Source of the DNA: Opisthocomus hoazin
Taxonomy: Eukaryota > Chordata > Aves > Opisthocomiformes > Opisthocomidae
Assembly (NCBI RefSeq): GCF_030867145.1
Contig: NC_134440.1
Coordinates: 1,364,001 to 1,428,000, forward strand
Direction: 5' to 3'
Length of the DNA stretch: 64,000 bases
In this document: piece by piece, positions 9,129 to 21,151 of the stretch
How positions within the stretch are numbered: position 1 is the stretch's first letter
Layout of the letters: every line of letters begins with the position of its first letter
Notes under the pieces: model-generated
Told to the model about the DNA's origin: nothing
The model's input: only the letters and a program-made list of their open reading frames with translations
Databases searched by the model: none
Translations under genes and position numbers: made by a program

Positions 9129-11958
9129 CTAGGGCAGCTCGTACCGGGACCTGAAGCGTCTCCAGAGCCGCCGGGACACGGCGCCGGCCACGAGCAGTCC
9201 CAGCAGCGAGGCCGTCGTCCCCGCGGCGACGGCGGGGCCTGCGCCGGATGCACCTGCGAAGGCACCGGCAGGAGCTGGAGCTGCGGCCGAGGGGCGAGCG
9301 CGACCCCCGCTCCGCGCACAGCACCGGGCGGTCGCTGCGGCCGAGCCCAAGCCACGGCGGGGGCAGGGGAGGGGGCCGCGGACCACCACTCACCGTCGGA
9401 GACGGTCAGCTGCAGACTGACCGCCTGGGAGCGGCGGCCGAGCAGGACGCACTGGTAGTGGCCCTGGTGCCGGGGCTCGGCTCGGTCCAGCTGCAGCGTG
9501 GAGCTGCTGCCCGCCGCCTCCTCCCGGTACTGCGAGAGGGACACGGGGGTCCGCAGCCAGCGCACGGTGGCATTCCCGGGGCACCGTGCACGGCACTCGA
9601 TGCGCAGGGCCCTGCCCCGCGTCCCGTTGGGAGGCAGCGACCGGATCCGCAGGCTGCAGGTGGGCTCTGGCCCCGCGGACGGCCCCGTCCCGTTCTCTGC
9701 CGGGGCAGAGCCCCGGCTGGCGGTGCCGGAGCCGGGGAGCGTGGTGGTGGCCGGGCGTGCCGTGGGGCTGCCCTTGACGGCGTCCCGGGGAGCCGGGCGC
9801 TCTGCGGCGGGGGGCTCGGTGGCAGCAGCCGGCTCCAGGACGGTCTCAGCATCAGGCTCCTGCGGTGGGGTGGTCAGGGCTGTGGTGGGACCGTGTGCGG
9901 GGACACGCGGCTCTGCAGGCAGCGCTGTGCTGGTCACGGTTCCAGCTGTGCTGGGGCTCGCTGTCACAGCTGCCGCCGTCCCGGGGCTCCCCGTGGAGGT
10001 GGCCACGGCCACCGGCTGCTCCGTTGCAGCTGTGAACACAGCAGGTCACGGACGGCCTCGCTGCAGCTCGGAGCTGAGACGGGGCCTCTCTGGCACACGT
10101 TGTCCCCATTGGGTGACAGCCCCACAGCCCCGTCCTCCCCCACCCAGGGACACAGCCGGCCCTGGGCAGGGACGGGCAGTGACTGGGTGCAAACCGGCAC
10201 AGCAGCAGGGACGGGGACACGGGTGGGGGTGGGAGACGTGCAGAGCGGTGCAGAGATGGGGGCTGCTCCTGCTCCAGCAAAGCTCTCTGAAGCAGCACAG
10301 GGCAGTGGGGGTTGGCCCCAGCGGATGGGACAGCGCGAGAAGCGGGGTCCCCCGCTCCCCCCAGCACTCACCCCCAGTGCTCGCCGCCACGGATGCCGCC
10401 CGGGTGAAGGTCTGCTGCCCGACGCTCAGCGTCACCTCGCACCTGAACTCCACACCTTCTCTCACCTCCTTCCCAGCCACGGGCAGCGTGGACACGATGT
10501 CGAAGAGCTCCTCGTCGGTCTCCGTGGCGTCGAAGTCTGCCTGCTCCAGCGCGCGGTGCCCCCGGTACCAGGTGAGCACCAGCCCGGTGAGCGGGTAGAC
10601 GTGCTGGGCCGAGCAGCGCAGGCTGGCAGGCTGCCCCGGCTCCAGGGCACGGGGCTCTGCCTCCAGCTGCAGCGTGTCCGGGAGGGCTGGGAGACAAACG
10701 GCAGCGTCAGGCGGTGATTCCCAGCACTGCTGCCCAGGAGGGCGCGGGCTGCCTCGCGGGATGCGGGACTTTGCCGGGGAGGTGGCGTGGGACGGGCTGG
10801 GGGACGCTCACCATAGACCTTCAGGTCGACGGTGTGCTGGTGGTACTGCCCGTGGCAGGTGCCCTGGCAGATCTTGGTGCCCGCCGTGGAGACCACGGCG
10901 CTGCTGATGTGCAGGATGCTGTGGGTGGGGAAGGAGGTGATGCTCCCCAGGTTGGTGTCCAGCCCCTTCCACTGCACCGTGCCCCCGGCGCAGGCCAGGG
11001 AGCAGTTCAGCTGCGCAGAGTCCCCGTACCGCACCACCGGCTCCGCCGGCACCACGGCCAGCCGGCCCGTGGGCTGCCCTGCGCGGAGGAGGGGAAACCG
11101 CCGGGCTCAGGGGAGGGCACAGCCCCCAGAACCCAGACGTCTGCACGGCAAAAGGGGCACCGGTTCGGTCACAGAATCACAGAATCACAGAATAGTAGGG
11201 GTTGGAAGGGACCTCTGTGGGTCATCTAGTCCAACCCTCCTGCCGAAGCAGGGTCACCCAGAGCAGGCTGCACAGGACCTTGTCCAGGCGGGTCTGGAAT
11301 ATCTCCAGAGAAGGAGACTCCACCACCTCCCTGGGCAGCCTGGGCCAGGGCTCCATCACCCTCAGAGGGAAGAAGTTCTTCCTCATGTTCAGACGGAACT
11401 TCCTGTGCCTCAGTTTGTGCCCATTGCCCCTTGTCCTGTCACTGGGCACCACTGAAAAGAGCTTGGCCCCATCCTCCTGACACCCACCCTGCAGATATTT
11501 ATAAGCATTTATGAGGTCCCCTCGCAGCCTTCTCTTCTCCAGGCTGAACAAGCCCAGTTCCCTCACGCTCAGGTGCGGCGTAGGCTCCATCCCCATCGCC
11601 ACGGGAGAGGCACTGCTCGTTAGCGATGGCTCGTTAGGGGTGGCCGAGGCTTCCCCCGCAGTGCCGCTGTCCCGGGGCAGCCTCTTGCTGCATCACGAGT
11701 GCCACGGAGCCGACACAGCGGCGGCGACTGCCAGCCCAGGTCTGCCCTGTCGCAGGCATTGCCGCTGCAGCCGTCGCAGAGTATCACCGAGATTTTCCAG
11801 CTGTTTCTTGGTGCCATGAGCCCAGACACCCCTTCCCCCCAGCTGCTGTCCCTCGGCAGCATCGCTGCTGCTCCGGACGGCTCTCGGCCCCCGCGGCACT
11901 CACCGCTGCAGCCCCACAGCGAGCCGAGCAGGAGGAGGAGGAGAGGAGCCGGCTCCAT
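9129..11958 (-). CDS. MADCAM1: MADCAM1, mucosal addressin cell adhesion molecule 1, five coding exons
   Basis: Endothelial surface ligand for lymphocyte integrin alpha4beta7. Coding exons: 11904-11958, 10812-11078, 10372-10686, 9394-10029 and 9129-9280. All junctions are phase 1, giving 474 aa. Exon 1 is a signal peptide ([19 protein letters not shown]). Exon 2 is Ig domain 1, with the paired cysteines NCSLAC and the CD-loop integrin-binding acid D59 in [10 protein letters not shown] (human LDTSL). Exon 3 is Ig domain 2 ([20 protein letters not shown]). Exon 4 fuses a Thr/Pro/Ala-rich mucin-like stretch with a third Ig-like domain ([15 protein letters not shown] to [10 protein letters not shown]). 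Exon 5 holds an Ala/Leu-rich membrane segment and a basic cytoplasmic tail ending RSRYELP. The intron-phase pattern and TPGS1 neighbour support the call. The third Ig domain recalls rodent rather than human MAdCAM-1. Confidence 0.9.
11169..11572 (-). repeat. CR1 LINE 3' fragment in MADCAM1 intron 1
   Basis: Minus-oriented CR1 starting with its tail TCACAGAATCACAGAATC, then the 3' UTR block and the degraded end of the reverse-transcriptase reading frame (Arg/Leu-rich [14 protein letters not shown]). About 400 bp, 5'-truncated near AGCCCAGTTCCCTCA. It lies between coding exons 1 and 2 of MADCAM1, on the same strand. Confidence 0.95.
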
Positions 11959-12750
11959 CGCCTGCAGAGCCAGCAGCAGCGCAGGGCAGCAGCAGGGGCT
12001 GGTTTTCCTTCCTTCCCTCCTTCCAGGGAGCAGACGCTGCTGGCCGGGCCGTCTCCTTCTGGCCGCTAGCCCCGTCCTCAGCCCTTCTTAAGCTCTGCAG
12101 GAACCGCCCCTGCGAGCACCAGCCCCGGGGCTGCCGCGACCTTCCAGCCCGAGGGGTATTTCCAGAGGGAGATTTCTGATGTTCTTCCAAGTTCACCTCT
12201 TGCACAACACCCAGCTGTGCAGCCCAAGGCCACGCCAGCAGCCCCAAACCCGGGAGAGTCCTTGGCCCGAAGGGTCCCGGCGTGGCTGCAGGGTCCCCAC
12301 CGCCCCTCCCCGGGCAGCCCTGCGCAGGCACCCGCACCCACAGCACGGCCGAGATCCCGTCCCTGGCTCTCACCGGGCTCCGCCGCTCTCCCCAGAGTCC
12401 TGGGCAAACCGGCCCTCTCCATGCCCCAAGCACCGAGAGCTGAAATGACCCATCTGCGGCTGGCTGGGGCCGTCTGTCTGTCTGCCAGAGAGAGAGGGGT
12501 TCAGGCTCAGGTGTTGCTCAGCAGGGCTGCAGACAGCATTTATTATCAGAAGAGGGTGAACGTAGGCGTTGCTGGGAGGGTTGGCTTTATGGTGTAGATG
12601 GAGAAGGTGTTACTGCGTGCAGGATGTTGATTACCCCACGTTATCCAGCCCCAAGACCCCGGCACAGCCTCAGTGCCTGTCCATGGCAGGTCTGGCATCG
12701 CTTCCTCGCTCCCACCCAGCTTCCCAGGAAGAGACGGGCCCAGTTCTGCC

Positions 12751-12974
12751 CCATCCCATCGCATCCCATCCCATCCCATCCCATCCCATCCAATCCCATC
12801 CCATCCCATCGCATCCCATCCCATCCCATCCCATCGCATCGCATCCCATCCCATCGCATCCCATCCCATCGCATCCCATCCCACCCCATCCCATCCCATC
12901 CCATCCCATCCCATCCCATCCCATCCCATCCCATCGCATCCCATCGCATCCCATCCCATCCCATCCCACCCCAC
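12751..12974. repeat. (CATCC)n pentanucleotide microsatellite
   Basis: About 45 copies of a 5-bp CATCC unit, interspersed with CATCG variants and ending in CACCC. Since the period is not a multiple of three and the unit has no stop, several spurious long open frames run through it on both strands. Confidence 0.97.
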
Positions 12975-13412
12975 CGGGCTGTGGCCGGGGCTGGGGAAGG
13001 TGCCGACGGGCCGAGGGAGGGGACGTGCCCAGCTCTGCACCTCGGGTCGCAGATGGTGGAAAGTCGGCGCGGTACTCGGCAGCTTCCCATCCGGGAACTC
13101 TCTGGAGAGGCAGCTCCCGGCACTGGGCGCGTTGTGCATCCTTTCGGGAGGCCGGGCAATTAATCCTCTGACAGTCTGGGAGGCCTCTGAGCAAGGGAAG
13201 TGCTCTGTAAACAGCCACCATCAAATATGCACATTCAGCTGAAGGCAAGTGATTAATGGCTGTAGGGTTTTTGTTCCTTCCATCCTGTGTTAACAGAGCC
13301 ACTTCCCGGAGTTTCCAGCAGCCGCTGGAGCCCCCGGGCCAGCCCTGGCGTGGGACAAGCCATGGCCAGGGCTGCTCCCTGCGCCAGCCGGGCAATTCCC
13401 GGCAGCGAGCCT

Positions 13413-13515
13413 GGGATCACAGAATCATAGAATGGTCTGGGTTGGAAGGGACCTTATGGGCCATCCTGTTCCAGCTCGCTGCCGCATGCAGGGACCCCTT
13501 CCACCAGCCCAGGGT
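13413..13515 (-). repeat. CR1 3' fragment (first of a cluster)
   Basis: Minus-oriented CR1 3' end: GATCACAGAATCATAGAATGG, GGTTGGAAGGGACCTTATGG. The wording (TTATGGGCCATCCTGTTCCA) differs from the other copies here, so it belongs to a different CR1 subfamily. Confidence 0.85.
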
Positions 13516-13894
13516 GCTCCACAGAGTCACAGAATCATGAAGGCTGGAAGACCTCTGAGATCGTCAAGTCCAACCGTCAACCCAACGCCACCGTGCCTGT
13601 TAAACCATGTCCCCAAGTGCAATATCTACACGTTTTTTGAACACCTCCAAGGATGGTGACTCCACCACTTCCTTGGGCAGCCTGTTCCAACACCTGACCA
13701 CTCTTTCAGTAAAGAAAGTTTCCCTAATATCCAATCTAAACCTCCCCTGATGCAACTTGAGGGCATTGCCTCTCTCCTATCACTGGTTACTTGGGAGAAG
13801 AGACCAACCCCCGCCTCACTCCACCCTCCTGTCAGGGAGCTGCAGAGAGCGAGAAGGTCTCCCCTCAGACTCCTCTTCTCCAGACCACTCCGAG
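13516..13894 (-). repeat. CR1 fragment (second of the cluster)
   Basis: A second minus-oriented CR1 with its own tail (ACAGAGTCACAGAATCATG) and 3' UTR wording (GGAAGACCTCTGAGATCGTC, AGTCCAACCGTCAACCC), followed by the end of the RT frame. It stops abruptly near 13894 where a third piece begins. Confidence 0.85.
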
Positions 13895-14234
13895 CCCCGT
13901 CCAGCCTGGCCTTGAGCACTGCCAGGGAGGGGGCAGCCACAGCTTCTCTGGGCAGCCAGGGCCAGGGCCTCACCACCCTCAGAGTGAAGAATTTCTTCCT
14001 TAGATCTGATCTAAATCTCCCCTCTTTCAGTCTAAAGCCATCCCCCCTTGTCCCGTCACTCTATGCCCTTGTCACAGCCGCTCTCCAGCTCTCTCGCAGC
14101 CCCTCCGGGCACTGGCAGCTGCTCTAAGCTCTCCCTGCAGCCTTCTCCTCCCCAGGCTGAGCAGCCCCAGCTCCCCCAGCCTTTCCTCCCAGCAGAGGGG
14201 CTCCAGCCCTCGGATCATTGCTGGGGCCTCCTTC
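13895..14234 (-). repeat. CR1 internal fragment (third of the cluster)
   Basis: CR1 sequence without the tail, picking up at the GCCTGGCCTTGAGCACTGCCAG block and running through the RT C-terminal wording (LRVKNFF in the opposite reading) to about 14234. Its abutment with the previous copy suggests successive nested or adjacent insertions. Confidence 0.75.
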
Positions 14235-16391
14235 GGCCCCGCTCCAGCAGCTCCAGGTCTGTCCTGTGCCGAGAGCCCCAGGGATGCCCGAGGACACACG
14301 CACGGTGCCAGGGTTTCGCCTCCCCATCCCGCTCCCACACCCACGCACCGGGTCTGCATACAGGGCAAACACCAAGCGATGAGTTACCTCATTAGCAGAA
14401 GGATTGCTTCGTAATGTCACCAAGTAAGAGTTTAAAGAAGGGAAATACCATCCTCACGCTGTCCTGCTCACTGCTACAGGATTTTGGGGTAGGACAGGCA
14501 AAACGCAGACAGCTAAACAGATAAATTACCCAAGCCCTGCCCAGGGTCCGGTGCAGCTTTCTGCTGGGGCTCCTGCAACGATGGACCAACACCGACAGGT
14601 CCCGGGGAGATCGGCACCCGCGGGCCGCGCCGGCTGCCAGGTCCACGGCAAGCGCCGGGGGCTGTGGAGCTGCACAGACCCCACCTGTGAGTGGGGGGCA
14701 AAGGGCCGTGGCCATCGGGGACTGGACGGACATTCCTGCAAGAGGTGGCTCTCCATGAGCCCTCGGCATCGCGCCCCGCGCGCCCCTCAGTGCGATGCTT
14801 CAGGTGAGAACAGAAGAGCCCATAAATCAGCGTCCACACCAGAGCTGAGCACTTACGGAGCAGACCTTTTTGTTAAAAAGCAGCTTTCCCAGATCAGTCT
14901 TCGGGAGATTAATAGCTGCCAGAAAGTCCAGCGCCTCGTGACGCATTTCCTCTGGTTCGGGTTCGGTTGATGCCACGAGTGCCCGGGAGCTGCCCCAGCC
15001 TCTGCCACGCCGGCAGACGGGCAACACAGGCCACAGAGGAAATCGGAGTTACGGGAACCCGGTAAACCCTCCGACGGCACAGGAGCCAGCTCTAACGGCA
15101 CGGCTGCCGAGCCACGGAGAGCTCTGGGGACTTGTCCGTGCTCAGAGCAGTGTGGCAATGGCCCCCAAGGCAGGTCTCGCAGGTTTGGCCCCCAGCAGCC
15201 CCTTACCCCCCTGCAGCGACCCACCGCAGCCCCCTCCCCACCTCCGGCTCGGGGCCTCTGCTTTAACAGACCCGGAGGAGCTTCCCTCCATCCCAGGGGG
15301 GCACGGGCAGCCCCCCTGCCCCGACCACGGCGAGGCTGCAGACACAGGGCGGAAAGAGCACGCTGAGGCACCGGGACAGTTTTCCACCCAACAGGAAACC
15401 TTTCAGGTCAGAGCGAAGGGAACGACGGTTTTCAAGAATCAGAAGCCCAAACACTTTTCCTGGAAGCCGACGGTGCTTCCTCCTGAGGGGCAGGGGCAGG
15501 GGGCTCTGCCCGGCAGCGCTCGGCCCTGAGCCGTTTCTCCGGAAGCGAAACAGTTTGGTGGGGAGAGACAAACCGCAGAGGGACGAGCGCTGGCCCCCGG
15601 CACAGGATACCCCCGCGCTCTGCCGCAGCCCCTCGGGTTGGGGCGTAACCCCGGGCTGTCAGCACCAGCACTCGCTTACGCCCAGTGTCAGAAATGACAG
15701 GGCTGGAGGTGTAATGAGGACGGCTGGAACAAGATTTAAGAGTTTCTGCACGGTGCAAAACACAGGTTTCAGCCTGGGGAGGCTCGTCCCGCAGACTGGC
15801 TCTGCCCCTCGCCCGGCAGCGTCTCCGTCGCAGCAGTGCCGGGCTGCGCACGCTGCCCGAACGACCACCGCGCCGAGGAGAGGGCAGCCAACAACACACT
15901 GTACTGAAATACCTTCCCTTTATTCTCCTGTGATGCCAAGTGAGACAAGCTGAGGACACTTTCTCAACTAAAGATGAGAAAAATCAAATAAAAATAAGCT
16001 CAAGCCCAGAGGAAATAAATACAAAAGGCACCATGACTTGTGTTTCCAGCTCATTTCAGGATATCGGCCATCAAACACCAGATCCCACCCAAGACCTGAC
16101 TTGGACGTGTTTATACTTCTTGTGATTGCATTGTTCACTTGGTACCATCCTCAACCACCAAAAGAAGTGTTTAAATGAGTAAGATAAGATCTAAATTAAG
16201 CCTGGCTGGAAATGAAGACAATGGAGTCTGGGCTGCTCAAACCAGCCCCGGGAGGCGGCTGCCGGGGGACGGTGCTGGCGTGGGGAGGCAGGAGGGGACC
16301 CGGCCCAGGGACCCGCTCTGGGGCTGGGGCAGGCGGCCCTGTCCCCGCTCCCACCAACCTGCCAGCACGGCCTCGCTGCTGAATGCGGCAG

Positions 16392-16544
16392 CCATGGCAT
16401 GGTGGCAGCCATGGCATGGCGGCAGCCACAGCACGGCGGCAGCCATGGCACGGTGGCAGCCATGGCACGGTGGCAGCCACGGCACGGCAGCAGCCATGGC
16501 ACGGTGGCAGCCACGGCACGGCAGCAGCCATGGCACAGTTTCAG
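16392..16544. repeat. Nine-copy 17-bp minisatellite
   Basis: Nine units of CCATGGCACGGTGGCAG with point variants (CCACGGCACGGCAGCAG). Registers run at 16392, 16409, 16426, 16443, 16460, 16477, 16494, 16511 and 16528. It creates artificial His/Gly/Ala-rich reading frames; no gene is implied. Confidence 0.95.
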
Positions 16545-16777
16545 CCTCGGCATGACCATAGCCGCCCGCTCCACACCGCAGACCGAGGGCTCCCGGGGAG
16601 CGCTTTGCAGCTCGGCGCGATGCCGTACGCGATGCCCGGACACGCTGCCCCAAGGCGCTGCCCCTGCGCAAGCCCCCGGCCCCCAGGCCGTCCGGCGAGC
16701 AGCAGGGTCAGGGCTCAGAACATTTCACACCTCGGCCCCGGAGACGTCCGAGCTGCTGAGGTGCTGCTATTTTAACA

Positions 16778-16928
16778 CTCCAGTGGAGTCTCCTTCTCTG
16801 GAGACATTCCAGACCCCCCTGGACAAGGTCCTCTACAGCCTACTGTAGGTGACCCTGCTTGGGCAGGGGGTTGGACTGGGTGACCCACAGAGGTCCCTTC
16901 CAACCCCGACCATTCTGTGATTCTGTGA
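16778..16928 (+). repeat. CR1 LINE 3'-end fragment
   Basis: Plus-oriented 150 bp: GGAGACATTCCAGACCCCCC, CCTACTGTAGGTGACCCTGC, then the tail CATTCTGTGATTCTGTG. 5'-truncated. Confidence 0.95.
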
Positions 16929-17189
16929 AACCTGGAGAGCTGTTTTTGGATCAGGGGTGAATGTGAAACGGTTCCAAGTACTTTTTTGCTCTAGAATAGT
17001 TTTAATGAATAGGTAAGAGTAACACCACAGCTCGTGCCCATTCGAGACAGGGGGTGGATTTACAAGGCCTGGCGCGGGGTCTCCTGCGACAACCCCTTCA
17101 GCACAGCTTACAGGGGTCGAGAGGCTGGAACGCGGTCTCCTAACAGGGGCTGGGGTGAAGGATGAGCACAGAGAACTTCAACACAACAG

Positions 17190-20100
17190 GGAAGCAGCAG
17201 TTTAATAAATAATCCATCAGAGGGAGAGATCAGCCAGTTCTGAACACAACCCAAACTGAAATAAATACATTTCATCATTAGCATAAAAAAAGAGAGATAA
17301 ATGCACGCAATAGTAAACTTCAAGAGAGCAGAGGTACTGTTGTTCTTCAGGGAACGCGGGCTTGCCACATGCCCACACTTTTTAAAGAGAATCAAAGATG
17401 TTTGCAGCCACTCAAGTGCAGAGAAAAGAGTAAAAACCAGTGAAGTCAAAAAGTACTGCATTGCAAAATTAATGACAAAAGAGAAAGCAATGGTTTAACG
17501 CAGATATTTTTTTAAGCGACAAGATCCGTTTAAACTCACTTGAACTCTGCCATTAATACTGGAACTGCAGAAGAAAGGCAACTAAGCCACTTTTTGCCTT
17601 ATGTTTGGGGCATTGCTGTTACTGACCGGAATGACAGGTCACTGCAGACAAATTGTGGGAGTACTGATGTTACACGGGCAGGCTCAGGCACTACGCAGCA
17701 GATCAAGGGGATTTTAAGAAAAGGCTCTTTTTAAAAAAGTTACATTTTCATACAAAGTAAGAAAAATTGGCAAAACTAGCTGAATGCCCCATACAGATTT
17801 TCCAGTCTCCACGTGGGACGCTGCAGAATCACCAGCCCTTCAGAATGAGCCATTCTTCATTCAGGTCCGGTAATTTCAGCTCCGTCACCGCTTGGCCTGA
17901 GTCCTCCTCTGTCACTCAAGGGCAGGTGGCAGCGGGTCCCAGCCCAGTGCTGACGGGGAGCGAGCTACCCGGGGCCGAGGCCCCACCAAACCAGGTGAGA
18001 GAACTCCGAAACCCTTGAAGGGAACCCTGCCTGCTCCCAGCACCAAGAACCCACAGGGAGCCCCGTTCCCAGAGCCGGTCCCCATGCCGCGGGTGCCAGG
18101 CTCGGGGCTACACCGCGTCCCGGGGCCACGAGGCCCCGTGCAAGCGCAGCGCTGGACTGGTGTACCAGTCCCTTCACGTTGGTAAAGGCGCTGGCAGCGG
18201 ACCCTCGCCAGTGCCACCCCCGACACTGTGCCCCCCCAGCAGCCGAAGAGCCCTCGGCCGCGGCCGAGCCCTTCCAAGAGCCCGGCTGCAGCCTGCCGAC
18301 GCGGCAGTACCCTGCGGCATCGCCGGGCCCCGAGCTCCGGGGCTGAAGTGACCGAGATGCTCCCCGTCCACTGCTTGCGAGCCAGGGGACGTCGGCATCG
18401 CTGGAAATCCAGGTGTCGCGTCGTGACGGACAGGGACTGAGGAGGGAAGCTCGCCCGGACAGTTCTGCTGCCTGAAGGGAAGGAGAGCTGAGACACCGCA
18501 GGCAGCAGCGGCGGGGAGGGAACGGGACTAGAAACACATCGGTTTCAATAAACTATTCAATAAAGGAAAGGACTTTTAAAAATATATATTTCTATCATAT
18601 AAATTACACTCCTCGTTTTTGCAACGTTCCACTATATTCTACCCGTGAAGCTCCGAGCCCCTCAGTGTGAATGAGGTAACAATTCGGTGTTTCACTTCAT
18701 TCCTGTGTGAGCGACAAACCTACTCCAGTTCCTTTTAATACAGTGTCAATAAATTAATCGCCAGGTGTACTTGGTAAAGCTCCAGTCTAAAAAAGGCATT
18801 TTTGTGAGCAATACAGAGTTGGGATTGCTGCCTGGAAGTTTAAGTGATGGGATTTGCTTCAGGACAGAAGTTTGCTGTGCACGCACGGTACAGACCATTC
18901 CGATAAGGTTTGGGAATTTGGAGCATCACCGCAGTGAGCCTGGGAAAACTGGAGTCACCACAGGTCACCACGACCTTCTGCAAGCTCTGTTCTCCAGTCC
19001 TGCCATTAGAACCACACCAGCAAGCCCTCAGTGCCCGAGGTGGCTGCCCTCTGCACGGACAATAACCCACTCACAGTTCTGATTACGGGATCTGGGTACC
19101 AGCCTGGATTAATGCGAAACAAACAGAATTATTTCACTTAAATGTCCACCTCCAATAACTAACTGGTCCAGAAAACTGGTAAACAGACATTAAATTATTA
19201 GTTCAGCCCAGTCTAGGCAGGCAGTGGCTCCGAGCTGTTAATATCTGACAGGCGTTTAAGAGACCTCCACAGAACCGCAGCTCTCGGTCTGTCCAAGGCC
19301 AACATTCACCAGCCCCCCCTGAAAGCTCACGAAGGGGTCAGATGCTGAACAGACCCGAGCTCAGGTCCCCCTGCACCCCGGAGCGGGGCCAGCTGTCTGG
19401 CCGGGCAGAGCAGGGGACGGGCACTGCTCTCCCTGCCCGGGCCGGTGCTGGGCCAGGGACTGAGCTCTCCAGGGTCGCCCCACGGGTGCTCTCCATGAAA
19501 CCCAGAGGCAAATGGCATTTGCAGCCACTGCTGCACAGGCACAGCGTCGGCCACGACTGCCTGTTTGCAAAGACCCAAAGCACTAAGTGACATTGCTCCC
19601 TCCCCTTGGGCCTTTCTCCCCCACGTTACCTGCCCCAAGCCTACAGAGAAGGGATCCCAGACAGGGAACGCGAGCTGCTGCACACACCCTGCTCTGAGAC
19701 AGGACTATTTTTGGCCACGGTATCCTCAATTCCCTTAACAACTGATTTCTGAAGTGTTCCCAGTTTGGTCTTCACTTCCCCAGTGACCGCTCAGTGCCAG
19801 TACTTCTGACCTGACTGGGATGAGAACAATTGTTTCCTGCCCTCTGCCACATCTCTACGTATCCATGAACAACCAAGCGTTCCCTACACGCTTGTCTTGG
19901 CTCCTTTCGCAACACCCAAGTTCAAGTACCTGCTGCTCTTTCTAAACAGAGCTGAACCCTGCAGCGGAGCAGCAATTTCATTTTTCAACAAAACGAAAGC
20001 CTTCATAGCGGGCTCACAAATGCTACGTGGAGTCCAAACCTGTAAGTTCAAATCAATTGCAATCATCACCGTCAGGATCTTTTGGACCGAGAATAAACAA

Positions 20101-21151
20101 GCTACAGTCATTATCCGGTTTTAATATCAGACGGCAAGAGCCTAGGGAAAAATCAACATGCTTTATAGAAGTGCTCAAGATAAACAGCTATTTCTTTGAC
20201 CTTTCTCTCAGGAAACCATGCTTTATCAAAGCACTTAACAGAGTTTAGTTGTTTCTCCAACCTCTCAGAGAACTCTTTCCTAAACAACTCTTGCAGCTCC
20301 AGAAAAAGGTTTCTGAAAAATCCTTTTACCTACCACCGATGGAGGCAGCACCAGACAAACATCAGTGTAACAAAACAAGAAAAAACAAACAGAAATACAA
20401 ACGTTGTTGACCATCTCAGCATTTGTATTTCACGTCGTTGCCCTTCTCTCATCCACCCGTTCTCCCCTGTGTCAGCTGCAACTTCACTCCTTCACTTCTC
20501 TTACCTTCTCAGAACACTAAAGTTAGTGGATTTTTTGGGGTCTTTCACACGGGCCAGAAAGGGCAAATCCACCAGACCCTCCAGCAGCAGGGACCCGCTC
20601 GCAGCCGTCTGCGCTCCCTGCTCTTCAGGCACGTTTTCCCCGGCATGTCGCAGCACGGGCTGCAGCCCCGGCGCAGCACAGCCTCTCGCGGGCGAGGTTC
20701 GCCAGCCGAGCTGCGACGGGGCCAGCAGCGAGTGCCAGCTGCGTGAGGGGAGTGGGGAACATAGCAGACGCCTCGGTTTATCCCGGCTGGCAGCGCAGTT
20801 CACACCAGAACGACGACAACGCCAGCCCCTGAACTCACTGGCGAGGCGAGTGTTTGGCAGGTCACACCATGACGTTCAGAATCCACGTACAAGGGCGGGT
20901 TTGCCCCCAAGAACTATCCCTTCAGCAGAGCAGTTCGGTATCTCCCCTCTCCACCGGCACCAGGTGACACAATCCCATTTTTGCACCACCTGGGTATATT
21001 TGGCTTGAAGGGAAACCCTGTCCCTTCTCAGCAGCTGTTAGCAGTACAGTCTGTCACCTCATTCCTCCCCGTCGCGCTCCCCGGGCTCCCACTGGCGAAG
21101 TCCATCCCTGGTCTGGCGTTGGGGCACAAGCCAGGTCCTTCTCTGCCAAGC
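17190..21151 (-). other. Probable long 3' UTR of the MFSD14-like gene
   Basis: AT-richer sequence with only short incidental open frames directly downstream of the MFSD14-like stop codon. On the minus strand an ATTAAA lies near 17205-17215 (plus strand TTTAATAAATAAT), a plausible final poly(A) signal; earlier ends are possible. That the whole 4 kb is one UTR is inferred from composition and the absence of another gene, and RNA evidence is needed. Confidence 0.4.

Larger units (their letters stand above)
11959..17189. other. Repeat-rich gap between MADCAM1 and the MFSD14-like gene
   Basis: No host coding exon is recognisable on either strand. The region holds a pentamer array, three CR1 pieces, a 17-bp array and a further CR1 (listed separately). 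Minus-strand AATAAA hexamers at 12538-12543 and 15919-15924 (plus strand TTTATT), with AT-rich sequence beside the latter at 15950-16150, could mark ends of noncoding or extended transcripts. In human, ODF3L2 (CIMAP1D) lies in this interval; I looked for its PGPGxY repeats and saw none. Confidence 0.5.

Noticed and set aside
12546-13395. Repetitive Trp/Asp/Gly-Met or Ser-His-Pro-Ile proteins on both strands
   Set aside because: They are translations of the (CATCC)n microsatellite.
16191-16848. His/Gly/Cys-rich proteins over 16.2-16.8 kb
   Set aside because: They are translations of the 17-bp minisatellite with no other support.
11959-21151. ODF3L2 (CIMAP1D) expected from human gene order
   Set aside because: No PGPGxY-type repeats or other exons of this gene were found on either strand.
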